Shown piece after piece: positions 45,052 to 53,832 of a stretch of DNA of 64,000 nucleotides. This stretch comes from Halorubrum sp. BOL3-1 (GTDB lineage: Archaea > Halobacteriota > Halobacteria > Halobacteriales > Haloferacaceae), in contig NZ_CP034692.1 in assembly GCF_004114375.1 (NCBI RefSeq), positions 3,100,001 to 3,164,000 on the forward strand, given 5' to 3'. The position numbers and the translations under genes were made by a program. The notes below the pieces were generated by a model. The model was not told the DNA's origin, searched no databases, and worked only from the letters and a program-made list of their open reading frames with translations. Each line of letters starts with the position of its first letter. Within the stretch, counting starts at the first letter, position 1.

Positions 45052-46680
45052 CTACTTATCGATTGTATCGTCCGGAATCGTGAGTGTAACCGTCGTGCCG
45101 CTCTCTGTATCAAATGTTACGTTGCCACCGATCGTCTGTACTGCCCACTTGATCTGCCATAAGCCGAGTCCAGTCGTGTGTTGTAGTTGTGTTTCGACAC
45201 CTGTGTCCAATGAATCGAGTTCGGCTGCTGGAATTCCGGGACCATCATCGCTGATCTCGATTTGATACCCCATCTCGACGGCTGTGACTGTGATCGATAC
45301 TGTCGAAGAGGCGTAGTCAACTGCGTTACTGAGTGCGCTCTCGGTCGCCGCCACCAGTGCGTCCCGATTGGTTGTTACCATGGCGGAGTCTGGCATGTCC
45401 GTCGAAATAGACAGACCATTCGTGTCAATAGTACTGAGTGTATTGGTGATAACTGTTGGTATAGATGCGGATTCAATTGTGTTGCCATTGGCGATATACT
45501 GGTCAATCTGGCGTGCCTGGTTGCTCAGGGAAACGATGTTATCAACGGTGCTTATGATAGCTGCCCGATGGCTGTTTGTATCGTCTGGAAGCGCCTCAGC
45601 ATGACTCTTGGCGACATCAACCCGATTTCGGATATTATGACGTAGTACGCGGTTCAGCACGGCGAGTTGCTGCTGTCTGAACTCTCTGTCGGTCACATCT
45701 CGGAGGCTGATCACAGCCCCTAACTGATTGGCATATGGGTCAGTCACTGTCGATACCTGTGAATCATACTGCCGTGTACTATCTGTTGTCGTAAGTGAGA
45801 CCGTCTCGGCGTCGCTGAGCTCACTCAGACTGTAGCCCGATATGTCCTTGATTGAGCTGCCACGCATATCGCCTTGCTTGACATCTAGCGTTTCAGCAGC
45901 GGTTCGGTTGCTTGTCGCTACACGCTCTTTATTGTCAACGACGAACATCAGGTCATCAGTCTCCGTAATGAGACTATCTTCACCGAGTGTCCCGATGGCT
46001 GGTGTCGCAGTAAAGAGGTGGTAGCGGTATCGCGCAGCAGCGAATCCTCCTACCACAAACAGTATCCCAATATCTGCGATTCCCACCATCGCTACCACAG
46101 GAAAATCAAAACTTGGATCATTCAGCGCCCAAGTTAGCAGAGGAGCAACGGGAATGACTGAGAGTGATACTCCCTGCTGGACAGAACAATGATCGTATGC
46201 TAGTGTGGATTGAATTAGGACATAGCAGCTGGCACCAGTAAGAAATAATATATAAGATGAACTTAGGGACCCAAGGACAAAAACTGCTGTACTGGACACG
46301 CCCTCTACACCGCTCAACTGAATGGCTATACGGAGTGGAACCAGAAGTACTGGTGCTAAGAGCAATCCTATCTGTCGACGAGTTATATTTAGCCGCCTTC
46401 CAGTATACTGAAAAGAAAAGATGGCCCATGGGACGGTGATGAATGCCCACATCAAAATCCAAAGCAGCGCCCATGACGGATCCGGTGCGTTCGGTAGCAC
46501 TGATGTAAATTGGGCCCCACTAATCACGACACTTCCAACTCCCAACACACCAAGTATAGTAGCCAGTGTCCAGCGGCCGAGTTGTGGCCGAAGGCGGAGC
46601 ACCGAATAGCTGAACCAACAAAGTAGAGCGCCTCCTAGGACCCCAAGGAGACTGAGAAAGTCAGTAAGTAGCGTAAGCAT
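45052..46680 (-). CDS. 7TM-PAS sensor histidine kinase
   Basis: A 542-residue kinase with seven spans (about 5-215) and a PAS-type region (DDLMFVVDNKERVATSNRTA) closed by AVISLRDVTDREF. The phosphoacceptor is VLNRVLRHNIRNRVDVAKSH. The HATPase domain has ATESALSNAVDYASST (N box), SDDGPGIPAAELDSL (G1) and TGLGLWQIKWAVQTIGG (G2). Its sequence is AT-richer than its neighbours. No partner regulator is next to it. Confidence 0.9.
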   Translation of the reverse strand: MLTLLTDFLSLLGVLGGALLCWFSYSVLRLRPQLGRWTLATILGVLGVGSVVISGAQFTSVLPNAPDPSWALLWILMWAFITVPWAIFSFQYTGRRLNITRRQIGLLLAPVLLVPLRIAIQLSGVEGVSSTAVFVLGSLSSSYILFLTGASCYVLIQSTLAYDHCSVQQGVSLSVIPVAPLLTWALNDPSFDFPVVAMVGIADIGILFVVGGFAAARYRYHLFTATPAIGTLGEDSLITETDDLMFVVDNKERVATSNRTAAETLDVKQGDMRGSSIKDISGYSLSELSDAETVSLTTTDSTRQYDSQVSTVTDPYANQLGAVISLRDVTDREFRQQQLAVLNRVLRHNIRNRVDVAKSHAEALPDDTNSHRAAIISTVDNIVSLSNQARQIDQYIANGNTIESASIPTVITNTLSTIDTNGLSISTDMPDSAMVTTNRDALVAATESALSNAVDYASSTVSITVTAVEMGYQIEISDDGPGIPAAELDSLDTGVETQLQHTTGLGLWQIKWAVQTIGGNVTFDTESGTTVTLTIPDDTIDK

Positions 46681-47016
46681 CTGTATATACGCCGTTGTGT
46701 GTGGTTGCCACTAATTTACCACGGTTCCACGCCGCGCGCTCATCATCTCAGCTGCGGTAGAATCATTCTCAAGAGGGTATCTGAGTAGATTTATGACCGT
46801 TCAGTCAGCATGTCTGTCAGTACTCCGAAGATCAGTTCAGGCAGTTGTATCTTTAGTTAACAGCCGCCTGCTAAATACCACCTGTCGAGAGACGAATGCT
46901 AATTGAGATCGTAACTTCTTCCATTATTCCGTTGATCATCTGTATTTCACACGCTAATCCCACTAGTTCCGGAAGATTTCGACAGAGCCTTTCAGGTTAA
47001 ATTCCGGGTCAACGAC
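46681..47016. other. AT-rich intergenic region
   Basis: No coding frame supported. It contains the promoter side of the kinase and the 3' side of the CPBP gene. Nothing specific recognised. Confidence 0.35.
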
Positions 47017-47778
47017 TCAGCCCAGCAGAGGAGATACAAACAACACGGCGTTGAATAGTCCGTGGACTAAAGCCGGGGCAACTAGGGTATCAGTATGGTA
47101 GTACACCCAGCCGAAAATAACGCCCATCACCGTGTAGTATCCCGCCATGTGGATGAGAACAACTGGAGGTGGAGACAGCAGCGCGACAGGGTAGAAATGG
47201 AAGAAAGCGAAGACGACACTAGCAATCCCAACAGCACTAACCGGGCTAAGAGCCTCCAGAAGTCGCTCCTGAATAATCCCGCGGAAGAGGAACTCCTCGA
47301 CGGGCCCGATCAGCACAACCGAGAGAACCGCTCCGACGACAAGACCGCTACCAGTTACGCGACCGATGTTGCTGTACTCGGTGAATCCAGGCGAGAGCTC
47401 TATCGCAGGAATAACTGCGTCAGTGATCGCAAACTGGAGACCGACCGCGACAAGTCCCGCAATTAGACCACCGGCTAGGTACGGAATTGCCTGTTTGGTG
47501 GGCGTTCGAACGGGTAGGTGAAAGGAGGACCGGAACCGGAGATACCCAACTCCGACGAGGAGGAACGCGAGTTCTGACGCGGCGACAACCGTTGCGAACG
47601 GTATCGTTTCACTCACGTCGCTTCCGGCCGCGCTGGCGGCCACCAACGTTGCCACGAGGTTCACCACCAGTGCTGATACAACGATACCAGCAACGACGGT
47701 TATTGTCCGAACGATACCGCTCTGGCCGGGTACTCTTCGAGAGAGAGCTCCCGGCAGCGTGGAGGACTGATCTGCCAT
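47017..47778 (-). CDS. CPBP family membrane metalloprotease
   Basis: A 253-residue protein with about seven spans. The CPBP (Abi/CAAX-like) motifs are VEEFLFRGIIQERL with Glu161/Glu162 and Arg166, a His in AFFHFYPVAL, and the last His/Asn in ALVHGLFNAVLF. These residues form the glutamate-histidine site in which Glu activates water. Such proteases cleave prenylated or peptide substrates; here the target is unknown. A divergent regulator gene lies 110 bases away. Confidence 0.9.
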   Translation of the reverse strand: MADQSSTLPGALSRRVPGQSGIVRTITVVAGIVVSALVVNLVATLVAASAAGSDVSETIPFATVVAASELAFLLVGVGYLRFRSSFHLPVRTPTKQAIPYLAGGLIAGLVAVGLQFAITDAVIPAIELSPGFTEYSNIGRVTGSGLVVGAVLSVVLIGPVEEFLFRGIIQERLLEALSPVSAVGIASVVFAFFHFYPVALLSPPPVVLIHMAGYYTVMGVIFGWVYYHTDTLVAPALVHGLFNAVLFVSPLLG

Positions 47779-47800
47779 ACCTACATGTGATTCTGGTCGG

Positions 47801-47807
47801 TAATAAG
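47801..47807 (-). promoter_or_regulatory. TATA box of the CPBP gene
   Basis: The minus strand reads CTTATTA, centred 26 bases upstream of the ATG at 47778, as for a leaderless transcript. Confidence 0.5.
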
Positions 47808-47887
47808 TGTAATCTGAACGACTGTTAAGTTGTATTGTTGATACGTCTGATCACAACCCATACGGGACGACCGTTCCAGTGAGACGC

Positions 47888-48763
47888 ATGGTCGAAGGAG
47901 ACAGTTCACGCGGGGAGATATACCGGGCGTTGACCGACGAGACGCGGATTCAAATCCTCCTCGTACTCGCGGATCAGTACGATGAGGCGTGGTCGTCAGG
48001 TTGGCTTACATTTTCGGAGTTGCGCGAACGGGTCGGGGTCGAAGACACCAGCCGGTTCAGTTACCACCTCAACGAACTACAAGACGAGTTCGTCGTCAAG
48101 ATCGAGGGACGCTACCGACCGCGGGTGGCCGCCCTCGAAATCGCGTCGGCGATCCGGGCGGGAACGTACGACGAGGAGTCGGTCGCAGTCGACCGCCAGC
48201 AGACCGACTACGACTGTCCGCACTGTGAGCAGACGCTTGTTGCGAGCTATCGAGATCACTCCTTACACGTCGGCTGTCCGGACCACGGTGCCGCCGTCGC
48301 CTTTCCTACCCCGCCGCGAGCGCTGTCAGGCCGAACGCTCTCGGAAGTCATCGACCTCTCGCTTCGAAAGCACGCCTCCGACGTGCGGCTCCTCCGAGAT
48401 GGAGTCTGTCCACGGTGCTGGGGCAGCGCCACTATCTCCTTTCCGCGGGAGTCCGTCCCGGAATCGTACCTCGTCGACGACGTCGCGTATGGAACGGCAA
48501 AATGTGACGACTGTTGGTTGTCTTACCCAATCCCGATTGCGCGCGTCGCGCTCGGTCATCCCGCCCTCGAAACGCTATATGCTGAACACGAACTCGGACC
48601 GGCGGACGCACAAATCGGACCACACGACCTTGCGAGGGTGAGTGATGTCGACTATTTGAACGGGACGACGACTGCGGTTCGACTCACTATCCGAATTGAT
48701 GATGATACCCTAATCCTCAATCTCAACGAGTCTTGTAGCATCCGCAACTACCAACGTAAATGA
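47888..48763 (+). CDS. winged-helix regulator with two zinc ribbons
   Basis: A 291-residue protein. The ArsR-like winged helix covers about residues 10-95: EIYRALTDETRIQILLVLAD, WLTFSELRERVGVEDTSRFS, YHLNELQDEFVVKIEGRYRP. Two metal-binding units follow: CPHC with CPDH at about 110-135, and CPRCW with CDDCW at about 180-215. The acidic C-terminus may bind a ligand. A haloarchaeal HTH family with this layout exists. It is divergent from the CPBP gene and may control it. A GTG 9 bases upstream is an alternative start. Confidence 0.8.
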   Translation: MVEGDSSRGEIYRALTDETRIQILLVLADQYDEAWSSGWLTFSELRERVGVEDTSRFSYHLNELQDEFVVKIEGRYRPRVAALEIASAIRAGTYDEESVAVDRQQTDYDCPHCEQTLVASYRDHSLHVGCPDHGAAVAFPTPPRALSGRTLSEVIDLSLRKHASDVRLLRDGVCPRCWGSATISFPRESVPESYLVDDVAYGTAKCDDCWLSYPIPIARVALGHPALETLYAEHELGPADAQIGPHDLARVSDVDYLNGTTTAVRLTIRIDDDTLILNLNESCSIRNYQRK

Positions 48764-48904
48764 ATGCGGCCACGAATTTTTTAGTACAGTTTTCGGGTAT
48801 TAGGGCTGATACGGCCCGAATCGAAGGTTATTATCGGTGCTTATTCAGTGCCCACAAAACGCGTCATCGGAACAGGAAGCCGCAAAATTTAATTTCAAGA
48901 GGGT

Positions 48905-49090
48905 TTACTGCTGTTCTGTAAATTCTTTCAGTGTCGTGGGAATTATTAGAAATCCAAATATTACTGTGATAGCAACCACTACTTGGTCCACTCTGGGTAG
49001 ATCTCCGAGGACAATCAATAATAACAACGAGACAACGAGATATGCGAACGCAACGAGCCACCTGATAACGGGATTTTCAAGCAGGGCCAT
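48905..49090 (-). CDS. small two-span membrane protein (61 residues)
   Basis: Starts MALLENPVIRWLVAFAYLVV, continues LLLLIVLGDLPRVDQVVVAI and ends FGFLIIPTTLKEFTEQQ. Two membrane helices are joined by a short polar loop, with a charged tail. The composition is AT-richer than the neighbours. Function unknown. Confidence 0.55.
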   Translation of the reverse strand: MALLENPVIRWLVAFAYLVVSLLLLIVLGDLPRVDQVVVAITVIFGFLIIPTTLKEFTEQQ

Positions 49091-49230
49091 ATGTTCTGTA
49101 ATGTACCCGGCACAATTAACTGATGAGACTGTTTCACGATCAGCAACTGAATGATATCCTCTTTAATAAGACTCTATTATGCCGCGGTTATTAGACGCTG
49201 TGGTTAATACTGAAGATTGTGACGGGTGAG

Positions 49231-49803
49231 ATGTACGTCGACCGGCCGCGGGTGATGCTCGTCGACGATGAGAAGGAGGTCGCAGACGCGTACGCTCTCC
49301 GGCTACAGGGAGTAGCGGATGTTACAGTCACATACGGTGGGGACGAGGCGCTGTCGACGGTCGGCGAGTCAGAACCGCCTGACGTGATCCTGTTAGACCG
49401 GCATATGCCAAACCTCTCGGGGGACGACGTTCTCACGGAGTTGCGTGGCTACGAAATGCGAACCCGCATCATCATGGTGACCGCCATCGATCCGGGATTA
49501 GGTATCCTCGATCTCCCGTTCGATGACTATCTCTGTAAGCCGGTCGAACGCGAGGACATTAGGGCCGCAGTCGACCAGCAGTGTCAGGTATTAGCGTACG
49601 GACTCTTGGGAGAGTACTTCGAGGTCGAGTCGAAACGCTCTGTCATCGAGGCTGAACTCCCGCCTGAGCGGCTGACTAACCACGAAGAGTTCTCGACGCT
49701 CGATGAGCGGGCCACAGCGCTGCGAGATCGGATCTGTCGGCTACTGCCGGACGCCGACGACTTGCTGAACACGTTCTCCGGTATCGAGCGCGAGACATAC
49801 TGA
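49231..49803 (+). CDS. HalX response regulator
   Basis: A 190-residue protein. The receiver domain has the acidic pair Asp12/Asp13 (VMLVDDEKEVADAYALRLQG), phosphorylated Asp56 (VILLDRHMPNLSGDDVLTEL), Thr84 (IIMVTAID) and Lys103 (LCKPVE). The C-terminal HalX domain follows (residues about 105-185, EFSTLDERATALRDRICRLL). A TTAATAC box 24 bases upstream of the ATG at 49231 favours this start over the GTG at 49219. The soluble kinase that ends one base later on the opposite strand is its likely partner. Confidence 0.9.
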   Translation: MYVDRPRVMLVDDEKEVADAYALRLQGVADVTVTYGGDEALSTVGESEPPDVILLDRHMPNLSGDDVLTELRGYEMRTRIIMVTAIDPGLGILDLPFDDYLCKPVEREDIRAAVDQQCQVLAYGLLGEYFEVESKRSVIEAELPPERLTNHEEFSTLDERATALRDRICRLLPDADDLLNTFSGIERETY

Positions 49804-50841
49804 TCAGACGCGTATATTAAACTGAACGCCCCCGGAATCAGCGTCAGTAAGCGTCACTTCCCAGCCGTGAGCTTCGACGATCCGTTCGACGATCGCGAGG
49901 CCGAGCCCGGTCCCGCCGTCACGGGTTGAGTACCCGGCCTCGAAGACGACATCGCGTTCCGCCCGTGGGATTCCGGGCCCGTCGTCGGCAACGTAGAAGC
50001 CGTCTTTAGACGGTTGAACAGAGATTGAGACGGGTGTCGGGGCTTCGCCGTTTCCTGTTGCGGAGTGATTTCTGGAACTCTGCGTGCCGTGATTCGTAGA
50101 CTCCGTTCGATCGTCAACCATTCCGTGTTCGACGCTGTTCCGGAACAGATTCTCGAACAACCGCTGGAGGCGGTCAGGGTCTCCCGTGACGGTGGGGAGC
50201 GAATCCGACACCGTGAGCGCAGCCTGCTCGCTGTCGATAGTCTGCCAGGCGCTTCTCGCGGCGGTCTCAACTCCGACCTCTTCCGACGGGTCGACAACGG
50301 CACCGTCACGCGTCAGCGTCAGTACGTCGCGAATGATCCGTTCCATTCGGTCGTGGGCGTCCGAGACCGATTGGAAGTGTTCCGGATCGCCCGTCTCCTC
50401 GGCGGCTCGAAGATGCGCTTTGGCGACATCAAGAGGATTTCGCAGGTCGTGGCTGATCACGCTAGCGACCTGATCGATGCCCGGTGAGTCTTCACGATCC
50501 GGGCAGTCACGCAGATCGGAAAAAACGAGATACCCGGACTGATCATCCGACGGAATTACGCGAACAAAAAACGGACCCTCATGGCCGTATCCATCGAGAC
50601 GGATCCCGACGCGGTCGCCACGCACGAGGTGGGTGAGCGGGTCTCCGTCGCCCGTCGTGTCCTGTCTATTGAACTGGTCGAAAATCGCCGATACCTGCGT
50701 ACTGGACGGCTCGCTGTCGAATCGACTCTCGAAGGCCTCGTTCGCGGCCGTCACGTGGGCGTCTCCGCCCTCGATGGTGTACGCGAGGACCGGATCGCGG
50801 AAGTCGCTCAATGGAATCGCCGCGGGACGCTTGTCGCTCAT
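49804..50841 (-). CDS. soluble PAS histidine kinase
   Basis: A 345-residue kinase without membrane spans: a PAS-like domain (residues 10-110), the phosphoacceptor VASVISHDLRNPLDVAKAHL, then a HATPase domain with LQRLFENLFRNSVEHG (N box), VADDGPGIPRAERDVVFEAG (G1) and GGTGLGLAIVERIVEAHGW (G2). It differs from the 7TM kinases in its classical SHDLRNPL box. Its stop codon abuts that of the HalX regulator at 49803 (TGATCA), so the two are tail to tail and likely a pair. Confidence 0.9.
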   Translation of the reverse strand: MSDKRPAAIPLSDFRDPVLAYTIEGGDAHVTAANEAFESRFDSEPSSTQVSAIFDQFNRQDTTGDGDPLTHLVRGDRVGIRLDGYGHEGPFFVRVIPSDDQSGYLVFSDLRDCPDREDSPGIDQVASVISHDLRNPLDVAKAHLRAAEETGDPEHFQSVSDAHDRMERIIRDVLTLTRDGAVVDPSEEVGVETAARSAWQTIDSEQAALTVSDSLPTVTGDPDRLQRLFENLFRNSVEHGMVDDRTESTNHGTQSSRNHSATGNGEAPTPVSISVQPSKDGFYVADDGPGIPRAERDVVFEAGYSTRDGGTGLGLAIVERIVEAHGWEVTLTDADSGGVQFNIRV

Positions 50842-51149
50842 CGGTCAGTTGTGTCCCGCCATGGGACTCCACAGAGGCTCGTCTCCCCGAACTCGCGGCG
50901 ACGATAGTCGATCGATCCGAAGTCCGGTATAGTCCATACTACCATTATAGTCCGGGGGCCGTTTTAGTATTATTTCCTGATTCTGACTCAGAAACACGGT
51001 GCGTGTCGAGACCGTTCTAGTTGCTTCGGACGATATCGGACGATTCCACGGTGGGTAAGGGGGTGAACCCGTTCAACAGTTACTTTGCCGATTGAGACTA
51101 GACGGAGGATCAGTCACGCTCGGATCTCAGTGGCGATCAAAACAGTACT
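50842..51149. other. intergenic region, no gene seen
   Basis: This holds the kinase promoter side (minus strand) and the tail of the DUF5518-type gene. An AT-rich patch near 50930-50975 is the only feature. Confidence 0.35.
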
Positions 51150-51554
51150 TCACCGGGCGACGACCTCGCTTATCCGCCCACCGAGGCGACCGAACACCCA
51201 CCCTAACAACGGCGACGTACAGAGGATCATTACCACAGCGAACGCCAGAAACGGAATCTGGGACGTTGGGCGGAGAATCGTCGGTCCTTCACTGATGACG
51301 AATACAAGTACCTCGATGACTCCGCCTAGGAACCCGGCACGGACTCCTGCCGCAGCCGACTCCTCAGGCCCGTTGGCGACGGCGCCTGCGATCGCCGGGC
51401 CCGCCAGCATAGCCCCCGCGCCAACAGTCGCTTCAGAGTTTGGTAACCAATTTATCAAAACCGCGGTAGGTAACGAGGCACAAACGCCGATAATTGCGGC
51501 CCGCCACGATGGAGAAACGCGACTAAATCGCCGTACTGAGGGCATTTCAAACAT
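51150..51554 (-). CDS. DUF5518-type membrane protein
   Basis: A 134-residue protein starting MFEMPSVRRFSRVSPSWRAA with about four spans and Gly/Ala-rich segments (AMLAGPAIAGAVANGPEESA, AAGVRAGFLGGVIEVLVF). Such a repeated GPxIAG pattern is typical of the haloarchaeal DUF5518 family. It overlaps the 69-residue gene upstream by eight bases, so they form an operon. An internal ATG at 51545 is also possible. Function unknown. Confidence 0.7.
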   Translation of the reverse strand: MFEMPSVRRFSRVSPSWRAAIIGVCASLPTAVLINWLPNSEATVGAGAMLAGPAIAGAVANGPEESAAAGVRAGFLGGVIEVLVFVISEGPTILRPTSQIPFLAFAVVMILCTSPLLGWVFGRLGGRISEVVAR

Positions 51555-51756
51555 AATACTGTCCCACCAATCGTTCCAAGAGGGTTCCAATAAAAGCGAT
51601 AGTGATCCCACTCACTGCGCAGATGACGAGAAAAACACTGATTCCACCAGACACCACGCCCGCGTCGATTAGCCAGAGCATTACGGCCGGCCCTCCCAGT
51701 AGTCCGAGGACGGACGGGACAGCCTCCTGCGGCTGATTGGATTGAGAAGTACTCAC
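51547..51756 (-). CDS. small two-span membrane protein
   Basis: A 69-residue protein: a polar start (MSTSQSNQPQEAVPSVLGLL), two spans (GPAVMLWLIDAGVVSGGISV and FLVICAVSGITIAFIGTLL) and a short tail LERLVGQYYV. First gene of a two-gene unit with DUF5518. Function unknown. Confidence 0.65.
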   Translation of the reverse strand: MSTSQSNQPQEAVPSVLGLLGGPAVMLWLIDAGVVSGGISVFLVICAVSGITIAFIGTLLERLVGQYYV

Positions 51757-51866
51757 GGGCCAGTGTTAGCGAACGATTACTATAGTGGGGTAGCCTCGGT
51801 TTCTGTACTCGAAACAGTAGGAGATTGACCTAGTTAGCAACGAGTGAGACAAAGAGAAGGAGTAGG

Positions 51867-52889
51867 TCAGCTCCCACGGGAGTATGTCGTGCTAAATCGC
51901 GCTGTGAACTCGCCATAACGGACGAAGACGTATCCGACAAGGAGGAGGCCGAGACAACCGACCGCACCGATGTTAACGAGTCCCGACACACCGACAAACT
52001 GCTCGGGCCCGGTGAACGTCGGTTGGATGACCTTGGGGAGAACTGCGGTCCCTTCCCGAACACTGCTTAGCCCGTACACATTATTGAACGCGAAGTTCGT
52101 CGCAAAATGTAGACCGATGGGGACCGCGAGTGAATCGGTGAGGGCGTACGCGCTGCCGAGGATCACCCCGACTCCGACCCAGTATCCGAGTGCTAGCATC
52201 GTCGTGGCTTGGCTTCCGTGGAGCGCGCCGAACAGTAACGAGGAGACAACCACCCCACCAAGGAGAGCCGCGCGGTCGGACAGCCAGCGATTCTGGAGCC
52301 CCTCGATTGCGTTTGTCTGGATGAGACCGCGGAAGACGATCTCCTCCCAGATGCCGACGAGGAGGTAGTTGGCTGCGAAGACGCTCAACGCGATACCGAA
52401 CGGTAACACGTCGTCACCGGTACCTGGAACGAACATTGCTGAGACGGTGGCCCAGCCGGCCGCGAGGTCGACAACGAGAGCAGTTCCCCATCCGATCACC
52501 GCAGTTCCGATCCCGACACCGAAGCCGGTCAGCCACTTTGCGTTGAGGTCAAGGCCGTAATCGGCCACCGGACGGCGATCCACAAACCGCGCCCAAATGA
52601 GCATCACGATGACGACGACGACCGTCGTCGTCACGGTAGCTGTAAGCCCCGTGACTGACGGGGGGAGAGTGAAGTTTGACAGGAGCACCCCCGGGAGGAC
52701 CATCACAGCCCCGACGACGGTGAGCAGGAACGCCCCGAGCGCCCGCCACAGGGCGCGGACCCGGTTCTCGTTGCTGTTCCAGAAGATTGTGGCGACGGAT
52801 TCGATTACACCGTCACGACCGATTTGACGGTCGGAGGTCCGTTGTGATGCGTCTCGTCCGCTACCAGCTGTCGTGTCTGAATCGGACAT
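51867..52889 (-). CDS. CPBP family membrane metalloprotease
   Basis: A 340-residue protein. A long polar acidic N-terminus (MSDSDTTAGSGRDASQRTSD) precedes about eight spans. The catalytic motifs are WEEIVFRGLIQTNAIEGLQN (EExxxR), the His in LFGALHGSQATTML, and HFATNFAFNNVYGL (His/Asn). These are the expected four-motif CPBP sites. The start at 52889 is favoured because the upstream frame is not halophilic. Substrate unknown. It lies downstream of a strong palindrome at 53041-53067. Confidence 0.9.
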   Translation of the reverse strand: MSDSDTTAGSGRDASQRTSDRQIGRDGVIESVATIFWNSNENRVRALWRALGAFLLTVVGAVMVLPGVLLSNFTLPPSVTGLTATVTTTVVVVIVMLIWARFVDRRPVADYGLDLNAKWLTGFGVGIGTAVIGWGTALVVDLAAGWATVSAMFVPGTGDDVLPFGIALSVFAANYLLVGIWEEIVFRGLIQTNAIEGLQNRWLSDRAALLGGVVVSSLLFGALHGSQATTMLALGYWVGVGVILGSAYALTDSLAVPIGLHFATNFAFNNVYGLSSVREGTAVLPKVIQPTFTGPEQFVGVSGLVNIGAVGCLGLLLVGYVFVRYGEFTARFSTTYSRGS

Positions 52890-53191
52890 CGGTAGCTCAA
52901 GGTTCGGTTCGGTGTGAAAAGATATAGTAGAATCTGGAAGTCTTTGTAGCATCAACCGATGGAGGTAGGCGCTATCCCATGGTTTTCGGAGTTGATATGG
53001 GAGATGTGAGCAAACACTTCTGGAGATTACTATAGGTACCCCCGTGTTTCACACGGTGTAACACGGGTAAACCCAGAGAATCGGTCTAAACGGGTTATTT
53101 CGGCGGCTCGACTCCAACTACGCGAACGGCTGCGGTAGCTGGTGTCTGAAAGAACGCACCGGAAGAGTCGTATCGAGTGTAGCGGGGTTCA
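52890..53191. other. intergenic region with a palindrome
   Basis: No gene. The palindrome at 53041-53067 is listed separately. Confidence 0.4.
53041..53067. repeat. 27-base imperfect palindrome
   Basis: Outer arms CCCGTGTT (53041-53048) and AACACGGG (53060-53067) enclose ACAC-G-GTGT, with a TC bulge on the left only. It lies about 150 bases upstream of the CPBP gene on the minus strand. An operator or RNA hairpin is possible. On the complement it carries GAAAC and GGGGG, faintly like an Orc1/Cdc6 binding element, but no cdc6 gene is nearby. Confidence 0.45.
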
Positions 53192-53386
53192 TTAGGCGTT
53201 CCGAGCGGCCCGCTTCAGTATCTGTGGCGTGGCAAGGAGGTCGACGGCGGCGACGGCGAGCATCGCCAACTGGAGCGTTCGATCATCGATGAGGAGGAAC
53301 GCGATCGCGACGATGATCGCGGTCGTCATCGCGGGGAGTCCCCAGCGGAAAAGCGGGCTTCGGAACAGGTTCGGCGATTGTGCCAT
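53192..53386 (-). CDS. small two-span membrane protein (64 residues)
   Basis: Starts MAQSPNLFRSPLFRWGLPAM, with two spans (TTAIIVAIAFLLIDD and LQLAMLAVAAVDLLATPQIL) and a basic tail KRAARNA. An ATG nine bases earlier is an alternative. Function unknown. It lies next to the IS605-type relic at 53445. Confidence 0.6.
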   Translation of the reverse strand: MAQSPNLFRSPLFRWGLPAMTTAIIVAIAFLLIDDRTLQLAMLAVAAVDLLATPQILKRAARNA

Positions 53387-53444
53387 AGGTAACAATCAGC
53401 GCGTGGAATAATGTAAACGGTGTCGTGTTTCTGAGAGAGAGCCA

Positions 53445-53490
53445 GTGTCAGTGACCCACGACTGAGGTCGTGGGCTTTCGCCTCGTTCCT
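53445..53490 (-). mobile_element. solo IS200/IS605-type right-end hairpin
   Basis: On the minus strand CCCACGAC-CTCA-GTCGTGGG forms a perfect 8-bp stem with a tetraloop. It is preceded by AGAGGAACGAGGCGAAAG and followed by TCACTGACACTGG. Around 50 bases match the copy at 28670-28717 closely, in opposite orientation. No transposase is adjacent. It is likely a palindrome-associated element or the scar of a TnpB-type element. Confidence 0.6.
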
Positions 53491-53545
53491 CTGTGACGGC
53501 GACACCAAGTCCGACTGTGGCGGAACCAGCAACGCATCCGGGGAT

Positions 53546-53552
53546 CATATAC
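53546..53552 (+). promoter_or_regulatory. TATA box of the 50-residue gene
   Basis: CATATAC is centred 26 bases upstream of the ATG at 53575, as for a leaderless transcript. It supports that short gene. Confidence 0.5.
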
Positions 53553-53574
53553 AGTTTCTGGACGAATCAAAGGT

Positions 53575-53727
53575 ATGTGGTATCAAGGTGTGTTCGTCAC
53601 GCTCTGGATGATCGGTGCGTTTGCCGTCGGCACGGCGACGTTCTCACCGGTGAACGGGGCGGCACTTTCGTTCGGAACGACATTCATTTTCTGGGTCCTT
53701 CTTGAGTCCCGAAATCGGAAGTCCTGA
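53575..53727 (+). CDS. small two-span membrane protein (50 residues)
   Basis: MWYQGVFVTLWMIGAFAVGT, then ATFSPVNGAALSFGTTFIFW and VLLESRNRKS. Two hydrophobic helices with a basic C-terminus. The TATA box at the right distance supports it as a leaderless gene. Function unknown. Confidence 0.6.
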   Translation: MWYQGVFVTLWMIGAFAVGTATFSPVNGAALSFGTTFIFWVLLESRNRKS

Positions 53728-53832
53728 CGCGACGGCGCGTCCGTATCTGTCCCGTGGCTGGAACTCTACGGGTCCAGAGCGGTCGGGCGGCCGGAGCTTC
53801 GATAACGCGGGGAGATGACGATCAGAGCCGCC

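Noticed and set aside
53041-53067. Replication origin recognition box
   Set aside because: Only GAAAC and a G-run resemble the motif, there is one copy, and no orc1/cdc6 gene is nearby.
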